Positions 56,568 to 64,000 of a stretch of 64,000 bases of DNA are shown here, one piece after another (positions within the stretch are counted from its first letter, which is position 1; each line of letters opens with the position of its first letter). A program made the translations under genes and the position numbers. Origin of the DNA: Dacryopinax spathularia (Eukaryota; Basidiomycota; Dacrymycetes; Dacrymycetales; Dacrymycetaceae); assembly GCA_037974965.1 (NCBI GenBank), contig JBBPFI010000001.1:1922001-1986000 (forward strand). The letters run 5' to 3'. Under the pieces are notes generated by a model. The model made no database searches. It had not been told where the DNA came from and worked only from the letters and a program-made list of their open reading frames with translations.

Positions 56568-56958
56568 GGTGGTACGAGGTCAAGCAGAGGGAGAGAGAAG
56601 GTAGCCTCGCGGGTCCGTTATTGCCTCCGATCGGCCCTCGCGGCCATGGGCGTAGAGAACGATCAGATGCGAATCGCGCGGAGGACGGAAGTTCTTGCCG
56701 GATTTGGTCATCTTCTCCTATTCGGGCCATACGCGTCGTAAGCTTCTGCAATTCATTGCCCGCTTCGGATTGAGCTTGTTCACGCGCCACGTCATGAACA
56801 GCGTAGAGTTCGACTGATTTTCAGATGGTCTAGGTATTCTAACTCTACAGAAAATCCAGAATACAGGGTTTGTACCCTCCGTCCTCTGATAGGGGATACA
56901 GCGTCTTCTGTTCCGACATCGAACATCGCCATCAGAGCGAGCCGGAATCAACCTCGAG
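56568..56958. other. Intergenic region between WOPR and F-box-like genes
   Basis: This 390-bp stretch includes the WOPR promoter and the 3' region of the F-box-like gene. No further gene is supported. Confidence 0.5.
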
Positions 56959-57858
56959 CTAAATCCGCGAACCATCCTTATCATCGATGACCCAGATCTC
57001 CGGATCCCACAACCTGCCTGCCGTCGCAAGCTCAGTGAGCACGCCGGGGATACCGCCCTTGAACCTCTCCTCGATCAAATTCACGACCCTCAACCCAAAA
57101 ACGACGTTTGCCTTTTCGCCTATAAGCTCGCGTAGCGTTCGGATTAGATCTCGCGCCAGGCACGCCTCCTCCGTGTAAACCATAAAGAAGATCTGCCTCA
57201 GCCCTGCTAGCTCGGTGACGAATTTGGTGAACGCCGGAGGGATCTGGCCCGCTCCGACAGGAAGCCAGCAGTCGCTTAGACACAAGCTTTCCAGATGCGG
57301 AAAATGTGCCAGCGCGAGTAGGAAATCGTCCAGGTGGATTCGGTACAGGCTCAGCCGGCGGATGCCGACCCAGCTGGACGGGAGCGTCATGTGTAAACCG
57401 GTATCGCTCGGCGTGTACAAGCCCCAATAATGGTGCTCGCGTGGGAGGATGAATTCCTGGAGCGCCCCGCAGCTCGCTAACGCCGCTCGCTCCGTGTCCG
57501 TCTGCCCTCCCCAGCAACTGATGAGCAGCCGTTCGAGGGAGCCGGAGACGGCAGTGAGCAACTCGCACACGCGCTCGGCGATCTCCGGCTCGAAGCTGAG
57601 CGGCCCGACCGCAAGCGTACGAGTGTACTTCCGCAGCTGGGGTATCTGCTTAAGCAGGAGCGGTATCTGTGCTGCGTTCTGGACGAAAACGCGTTTGTAG
57701 AGGTGTGATGTTGCGAGTGTTCGGCAGGTCGTGGAGACTCGGCACATCGCACAGAGGGCTTTCCGATTGGCGGGTGCAAGGGAGTACGCCAGGCCATATG
57801 TCGGCGTTGCGAGCTGGTCGATGACCAGGATGAGTAGTTCATTTGGAAGAGCAGCCAT
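56959..57858 (-). CDS. F-box-like protein, family member 3
   Basis: This single-exon protein of 299 aa starts MAALPNELLILVIDQLATPT, an F-box-like segment, and continues ALCAMCRVSTTCRTLATSHL. Repeated leucine-rich helices follow (LKQIPQLRKYTRTLAVG, LLTAVSGSLERLLISCWGG, RRLSLYRIHLDDFLLAL, FPHLESLCLSDCWLP, ELAGLRQIFFMVYTEE). The SGSLERLL and FPHLESL positions correspond to SSLERLV and FPNIEDL in members 1 and 2, so this is a more distant relative some 40 kb away. Substrate adaptor function in SCF ligases is inferred. The 3' end reads IWVIDDKDGSRI. Confidence 0.68.
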   Translation of the reverse strand: MAALPNELLILVIDQLATPTYGLAYSLAPANRKALCAMCRVSTTCRTLATSHLYKRVFVQNAAQIPLLLKQIPQLRKYTRTLAVGPLSFEPEIAERVCELLTAVSGSLERLLISCWGGQTDTERAALASCGALQEFILPREHHYWGLYTPSDTGLHMTLPSSWVGIRRLSLYRIHLDDFLLALAHFPHLESLCLSDCWLPVGAGQIPPAFTKFVTELAGLRQIFFMVYTEEACLARDLIRTLRELIGEKANVVFGLRVVNLIEERFKGGIPGVLTELATAGRLWDPEIWVIDDKDGSRI

Positions 57859-58245
57859 AACTGCTTGTCATCAACAGGCAGTGTGCTGCGAATCGTCAGC
57901 ACGCTGATGGGGCAGTTCACGAAACTAGGTTACTCACTATGAGCACTCTCTTGTCCCGAGCTACACTTCACATATAAGACAGTCCAATGATGCCGGCCGA
58001 CGTTCAAGGCGACGAGGTAGACGAGATCGTCTACGTACCAGTCTTGGCCATCACGCAACTCCCCAACCTCCAGCTCACCATCTCCACTTCCCGATAAGGC
58101 GGGAACGATCGGCACGTCCTCCGATCACAGCACCGCCACCGCACGCGCCATTTTCCTCTCTCGACGCGACCCTGATCCCTCCTTCTGTCCGCCGGCGCGC
58201 CAACCTCTCTTCTCCTTCGTACACTCCCAGACGACGACGGCGAGA
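57859..58245. other. Divergent promoter region, F-box-like and LSM3 genes
   Basis: This 387-bp region lies between divergent starts. Open frames of about 35 to 60 codons occur on both strands around 57930-58115, but neither has a motif or splice partner, so I do not call a gene. Confidence 0.45.
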
Positions 58246-58710
58246 ATGGCGGACGTGGCTACTCAAGTCCAAGAGCCGTTCGATCTTGTCCGGTTATCGC
58301 TGAGCGAGCGCGTGTTCGTGAAGTTAAAAGGCGAAAGGTCGCTCACTGGTGTCCTACATGTGCGTCTCCCCATGATCGCTCAACATACCCCTCACGGGCA
58401 GTAGACTGACGATTGCGTGGATGTAGGCGTATGACGGACATATGAACATGATTATGAGCGATGTGGAGGAGACGATTTTGCTTGTCGACCCTGAGGAGGA
58501 AGGTGCGAATGGGGCTGGGATGGGGAGAGTACGGGTACGTACGTTCTTTCCTCTCCTCAATACCTATATGCTAACTCTGACTTAGACGGTTAAGAGGGCT
58601 ATGGAAATGCTGTTTGTCCGGGGTGATAGTGTTATCCTTGTACGAATCTCTCGCTTTAGTAAAAAGGCTGGATCTGACTTCCCGCGCAGGTATCACCAGG
58701 GTCTCGATGA
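58246..58710 (+). CDS. LSM3: U6 snRNA-associated Sm-like protein LSm3
   Basis: This subunit of the LSm1-7 (mRNA decapping) and LSm2-8 (U6 snRNP) rings has four coding exons: 58246-58359, 58427-58534, 58586-58639 and 58690-58710 (98 aa, in frame). The Sm1 motif is [20 protein letters not shown] with [19 protein letters not shown]. The Sm2 motif is [12 protein letters not shown]. The loop between them is [20 protein letters not shown]. The last exon is only seven codons long including the stop (VSPGSR). The C-terminus is shorter than the usual SPPLRT-type ending, which is a small variation. Every splice junction is supported by restoring the LSm3 pattern. Confidence 0.95.
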
Positions 58711-59145
58711 GGAAGTGGAGGAGCCAACTCCCCGCATACGTCATCCTCATGGATACGTTTTCCATACCTGGATGAGCATACTGATAGCAGTTCACGCAAT
58801 GTAATACGCTGTAACATCTCCCCCACACTCGGCGGCCGCCTCCAATGCCCAAGCAAAACGTAAACATGGAGCCTCTGCGTCAGCGCACCAGAAGATGAGA
58901 GGAGACAACACCACCAAAACGTTTCATTTCACCATTTACGAGAAGGCCGAGAAGAACTACGTACGATACAACCGGTGAATTTGTGGATCTAGGAGCCTCG
59001 GAAAACCAATATAAAGATACAGCTGGTCGGTCGGCGCGCTTTCGACTTTCTTGCTCTTGCTCTTCGTCCGTCTTGCTTGCTCGCCTCGTCACCTGCTGCT
59101 CCTCGCTTGCTTACTTGCATTATACCTGGCTGAACTCTCGGACGC
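58711..59145. other. Intergenic region, convergent ends
   Basis: This is the 3' region shared by LSM3 (+) and the DUF4050 gene (-). No gene is supported. Confidence 0.5.
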
Positions 59146-60212
59146 TCACTGTTCGCCCCTAGGCCGACCGCTCGTGCTCCCAGACCCGACATCCCGCATG
59201 CTCAACACCGTACCCTCAGACACCTCCGTCGTAGTCGTTGCCGTCCCTTCCTCCTCCAACGGCTCCTCCACGGCGGGCGGAACGACCTCTTCCACTGCAG
59301 TTCCTTGTGCTTGCCCTGCCGCCTGTCCGTGCCCGTTACCGCCTCCTCCGTTCCCGCCATGATGACCGTTACCGTTGCGTGAGCCGTTGCCGGTTTCTTC
59401 GCCTGTTTCTTCTGCTACCAGGGCGGGTCCGTCGATTGTGAGAGGCCAGGTGCCGTCACGTATCCAACCGCCGCGGAGGATCCTCACCTATTGATCGCGC
59501 ACCGTACAAATCGACAAGATTCGACAGTGATCGACAGTTCAGAAGCGATGATACCAGGAGAGCGTAGCGAGCGGGTGTGGCAAGACCGCGAGAATAAGTG
59601 AAAGCAAGCAGAAAGCAGATCAGTGATCACTACGCCTGTCGACTCTTCAGTTGCCAGAAGAGGACTCACCACCATACCGAGGGGAAGCGGGGTGGTGAGC
59701 TGAGTGCCGGCGGTAAGGCGCTGCCATACCTGGCGAATGGACGACCAGATCCCCTCATCGGCCTCGGCGTTGTCGACGCTGAGCAGCTGTTCGAGCCTCT
59801 GTCTTCCTGGGTGCGGGTGCGGTTGGCCCGGGAAGACGACGGTTGTGGTCGCGTGGGTGATCCTCGGGAGCAATCCGCGTGCCTGAACCCGAGCGGGTCG
59901 AGCGGGAGCAGACGACGTAAGGGTAGGCGATGACGCGTGTGGCGCATTTGTGTTGGCGGTTCCTTCGGCGAGTCCGAGCCACGCAGCGCGACGGGCCTCC
60001 CAGAACGCAAGTTGGGCCTCGCCAGCTCCATTTGAACCGCTGCTGCTGCTGCTCGAAGCACTCCCCACTCCGACAACCCCTGTCCCTCCTCCTCCTCCTC
60101 CTATTCCTGCTCCTCGGCCATTGCTTCCTTCTTCCCCTATCTCCTCGCCTCCTTCTCCCTCCACCGAGCCACCTCGACCCCGCCAGGACGAGCCACCGGG
60201 CTGGCCGGACAT
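59146..60212 (-). CDS. DUF4050/Gag1-like clamp domain protein
   Basis: Two exons, 59670-60212 and 59488-bounded 59146-59487, give 294 aa. The N-terminus MSGQPGGSSWRGRGG is Gly/Ser-rich and disordered. The segment AQLAFWEARRAAWLGL and the junction PLPLGMVVRILRGGWIRDGT then WPLTIDGP are the family hallmarks: an ERRxxW-type helix and the GWIRDGTWP block. In ascomycetes a protein of this group, Gag1, regulates TORC1; transfer of that role is inference. The intron (59488-59669) is 182 nt, long for this genome. The C-terminal part is Gly/Asn/His-rich then acidic (AVEEPLEEEGTATTT). Low-complexity runs make the exact ends less certain. Confidence 0.7.
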
Positions 60213-63200
60213 CTCATACTAGCCCAAACCAAAACGAGATGAGAGCTTGAACGATGAGATAGCAACAGCTTGACAGAGTGTTGAATGAAAAGGAGCGTGT
60301 ACGATTTGACCGCTCAGCGGAGGTGGAGTCGACCCAGAGATAAAAGAGAATGGGTGTGAGAAGGCAAAAAGCGGACCAAGGGAATTCAGGGTAGCCAGAG
60401 CAAGGAGGGGAAAAAAGAGGCGCCACTTGTCAACGTGCGCGGGATACATATACGATAGTCTCTGAACTCTAGTGCCTTCGCTCGCCTCACCCCCACCCAC
60501 CTCGCCGCTCTTCCCGTGCTCGGCACCTCCCGGATCGATCTGCACATCTGCGCGAGTCGCCCAGACCCCGGACGACCGCTCGGGATTTTCGGTGGGGAAG
60601 GACAATAATCTGATTATTCTGTCTATGGATCTCGGTGCCACGATGAGGATGACCAGATGAACGGGGCGGTTGCTCCAACGCGAAAGCCGATCCGAGGTGC
60701 CGCACCGTCCGAGGATTGGCATGTACGTCGGTCGCGGGTGATCGGGGGTCGTCGTCTTTCCTTTTCCTTTTCTCTTTCCACTTCCTTCTCCTTGTGCTCG
60801 GTCAGCTGGAAACGTCAGAGAGCGTGAGCACATGCCCCGCCGAGAACGCGTGCGGGTCTGGCCCAGCGGCCTTGTAGCAAGGCACGGGAACACCCCTTCA
60901 CTCCGTCCGCCCGTCGTGAACTGAAACAAAAACAAAACACGAAGGCAAACGGCCCCACCGTGCCGGTCACCCCAATCCGTCTGTGCCGCAACATCCGCGC
61001 TCACCCCTCCCCGTCGCCGGTCAAAATCCCATTGGCCACACCACCCCAACCCGACACCAACACCATCTCCAAGATAAATATTGGCACAATCACGTTGGCC
61101 TTGTGCCGTGCGGCTCCATCATGTTCCATCTCGGATTTCGCAATCCATATCAGCCCATCAGGTATTCTCCATCAATCAGCAGCGTGCGCTCGAACCTCCC
61201 GCTCAACACGATCCCACACGCTTCATTCCGTCAAATACGGCGCACTGACCGAGCTCGCGATCGGACCGCCGGCGTCTCGCCCAAAGCCCATGATAGTTCC
61301 CTTCTATCCTTCTATAGGAAGACCCCGATCACACGTAGCGCGTCATCGTGACCCTTACATACCCTTACCTACCCTTAGGCCCTTAAACTCGCCCTGCCCC
61401 GCCAAAAAGACTATATGACCGCGAGAGACCTCGGACACTGCTATCCAGGGTAGGTGAGCAATAAAGGGTCTGAAGAGGGGGTATGGGACGAACACGTCGC
61501 CGACCTGGCTTGTACCATCCCACCACCCACCATGTCGAGCACCGAGCGAGACCTGCCACATCTGGGTGGAGTCACCGACCGAAAATACCAGAACTAATGA
61601 TGGAGAAAGTCGGCGTATCATCGACCATATCAGGTCTGATCGTCCGATCGGCCAATATGCACATCAAGAGTGGTGCTCAGTCCCAGTCCGTGTGGCCTCT
61701 TGGTCCCAGATGGAACGAAACGAACGACGGCCCCGCTCGGATGCTCAGAGTTCGAGCGTGCTCCCCATCGTCCCGGGTCCGCGGGATATCGAGATGAACC
61801 ATGTTTGGGATAAGACGGTATTTCTTGGCTATGTTGCCAGAGACGGTACCAGCGGTCATAGGGGGTTCTGCACCTTCCGAAGGCCTGCATGTTCGTGGCA
61901 GGGTGAATCGGCCGGGCGTTGCGGCCCGAAAGGCATGCAATTACCCACCGCGGATCTGTCAGACCATGAATTAGTTCGTCTGACTTAGCTTCCTGATCCA
62001 TCCTCCCGTCACAGTGCACCATGTCTCTCCTCCATTCTCTCAGCACTTACAACAACAATCACCAACCTACCTTCCCCCGTAAAGCGACATGACTTCAGCA
62101 ACAGCAGTAGTCTGCCCATCGCCATCCCTTCCTCCATAGCCTATGTTCTTCACCTTTTTTCTTCCTCCGACCATTTTCACCTGCCCCGGCCCACTCAGTG
62201 CCTTCCCAGCCAGACCGATGACGTCTCAGGCACGGGCCCATTCAGCGCATGTACGTCAGTCCCATCACCCGGCCCAGGCAAAAGAGGGTCGATCCACGCC
62301 GGCTCCCGTTCTTTCCGGACACTTCACATGCCTCTGCCTCTCCATATCCCCCAACCGGCCGTCTTGTCAGGAAGAATTCGAAATTCGAAACGATGGTTCC
62401 GAACTTATTCACGCTGGAATGCGGAAGGGAATTGGGGCATTTGACGGGGCGAGACACAATGCCCAAGACCTACCCTTAGACCCCTAATATTTCGCGGGGT
62501 GACGGGCTGCGTGAGGCGTGGCATTTATGCCTTACGCACGGCGGCTCCTTTTCCCACAGAAATATGGACCTGCTCTTCGGTTGAAGTCTCTATTGATCCC
62601 GCTCTTCTAATCAATATCCTGTTACAGGCTGTATGGTTCGCCCTCCGTAAGCGCTGCTTTGCTATCTACACAGTAATCTCTTGCTGTAGTTACTCGAACA
62701 GCAACAGAGAGGACGACGAGAACATGGCAAGGACCCGTGACTTTTAGAAATCCCAACACACCTTCGCGTCGGCGAACGGTTCGATCCATGTTGGCGCGGT
62801 GGAGCCAGCCAAATGTCCCGGTTTTCCACCGACATTCCATGCAAACAACCACGCAGCACAACCACAGCCGCTCCAGTCTCCCCAGCAATAACCCATATGG
62901 GCCTCGTTACACCACGGATCAAATACCAGGTGGAGCCACGCATTGTCCAGACCTTTACCACGCGTTTCTTTTTTCCTCATTCGCACCTACTCTCGGGGGC
63001 CTGGGACACGAACCCATGAGTTAGATTACCACGACGGGAACGGGAATGCCTTTTTCTTGGGAGGGTGATGTCACCATGCAGTACGTGGCACGCCGAACTG
63101 AGATCGTTGGGGATCCGAACGGAGAACGGGTGAGACAGGGGAAGAAAGGAAGGAAGGAAGGAAGGGTGGAGCCGTCTCCGTTCCGAGTGTGAGGATGGAT

Positions 63201-64000
63201 GGTGACATGCCGAGGAATGGGAGATCTGAAATTGTCAAGTCGGAATTACGTGACTCGACAGGGAGAAGGAGGAGAACGGTCGTTCTAGCATGTTCACACT
63301 GTATGCCTACGAGGGCGAGAGGGTGAGCGCGTCTGGACTTGGGAAAGTTGGGAGTCAGACGGGCTTGAGGAGCGAGAGGAGCATTTTGCCACCCCTCGCT
63401 GAACACTCTTGCTACTTGTTCGTCTCACAGTGCAGTATGACTATTACTATGAGCATACATCGAGGAAAGCCTCGCGACAAGACCAAGCTCAGCCGCAGTG
63501 TATACTGAAGGGATATGGCCCGGACGGGCAGCACGAACCCTTGAAACGTGGGAACTGGCAAGCTTTCTGACGATAACGGAACCGTCGACCACTACTGAGC
63601 CACCCTGCCGACGCCGTCCTTAGCGGGCTGTGACCACCTTACAAGTCTTCTCACGACCACCTCTCTCAGGCTCTCTGGCTCTCCTTGATGTCCTTGTCCC
63701 TCCGCGTTGGCCGTTCGAGAGATGATTCATACGAACAAAGCCAGCCCGAACACGCTTGGGCCGAGCGAAGATCGGTGGTTAAAGCGTCCACCGACGACCG
63801 ACGCTCGCAGGTATGTCCTCCTTGACCAAAGAGGGCCGTTCAGGCTGACGCTATAAGGCTCTTAACCATGCGTTAGGACGGAGCGATAATTCTTGGTTGA
63901 CTACCTGCAGGGCCTCAGCAGGTCAGCCAAGGCGATCTGATCGTTACATACAGCTCGACACCCAGGCATCTGACCCGTCGCGGCCTACGCCCAGAACCCA
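60213..64000. other. 3.8 kb with no supported gene
   Basis: The region upstream of the DUF4050-like gene holds only frames that lack motifs, the longest being 276 codons on the minus strand (60219-61049), full of Arg, Pro and Ser as expected for GC-rich non-coding DNA. It has a polypyrimidine-rich segment (60.7-60.8 kb), repeated ACCCTTA words (61350-61380) and a GAAG microsatellite near 63146-63165. It may be a long promoter, a non-coding transcript or the start of a gene outside the window. Confidence 0.45.
63146..63165 (+). repeat. Microsatellite, unit GAAG
   Basis: The word GAAG is repeated about five times (GAAAGGAAGGAAGGAAGG pattern) in the non-coding right end. Confidence 0.75.

Noticed and set aside
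57930-58115. 61-codon minus-strand frame between the F-box-like and LSM3 genes
   Set aside because: No motif, no splice link to the F-box gene, and an equally good frame exists on the opposite strand.
60219-61049. 276-codon minus-strand frame
   Set aside because: Composition is that of GC-rich non-coding DNA, without motif, start context or splice partner. It may be leader of the DUF4050-like gene.
61345-61385. Repeated ACCCTTA words resembling telomeric repeats
   Set aside because: Units are imperfect, only three, and differ from the fungal CCCTAA repeat; no subtelomeric context is visible.
62760-62790. A GGTTCGATCC word resembling a tRNA B box
   Set aside because: No T-stem pairing, no acceptor stem and no upstream A box could be formed on either strand.

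Overview
The window is nuclear DNA of a basidiomycete fungus. Genes are split by many short introns of roughly 36-80 nt with GTRNGY-type donors and (C/T)AG acceptors, base composition is GC-rich, and housekeeping genes on both strands lie close together. The mix of genes (Chs5, Sec18, Rpd3-type deacetylase, WOPR regulator, HsbA-like secreted protein) fits a tremellomycete yeast, perhaps Trichosporonales. The placement below Basidiomycota is an inference. No rRNA, tRNA, CRISPR or virus-like element was recognised.

Left part (1-17.4 kb): Tma22/DENR (-), a GPI-anchored GH105-like hydrolase (+), a 3.3 kb gene-poor stretch, a tandem pair of CoA-acyltransferase-fold proteins (+), a Dal5-type MFS permease (-) and two related F-box-like proteins (+). 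One acyltransferase copy has lost the catalytic histidine of its HxxxD motif. This part looks accessory, with duplications and long intergenic spaces.

Middle (17.5-34.2 kb): LtrA-like membrane protein (-), secreted S28 serine peptidase (+), STIMATE/YPL162C-like vacuolar membrane protein (+), eIF3m (-), Sec18/NSF (+), an unrecognised 235-aa protein (+) and an Rpd3-type histone deacetylase with a very long acidic tail (+). This is mostly core cell biology in compact divergent and convergent pairs.

Right part (34.2-64 kb): two inverted copies of a 450-480 bp terminal-inverted-repeat element with 9- and 10-bp target duplications (non-autonomous Mutator-like MITEs) flank about 10 kb. That interval holds two tandem diverged PP2C phosphatases, Chs5 of the exomer (with a 14-nt microexon), Ski8 (whose first coding exon is only the ATG), a PaaI-type thioesterase in five exons that no single open frame shows, and ribosomal protein eS12. 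Beyond it lie an HsbA-like secreted protein, Sua5, a TMEM70-like mitochondrial protein, a large DH-domain RhoGEF, a compact Gti1/Pac2 WOPR regulator, a third F-box-like gene, LSm3 and a DUF4050/Gag1-like protein. The last 3.8 kb has no gene I can support.

Exon structures were worked out by eye from splice consensus, reading-frame closure and family motifs. Where exon sums are given, they close in frame.
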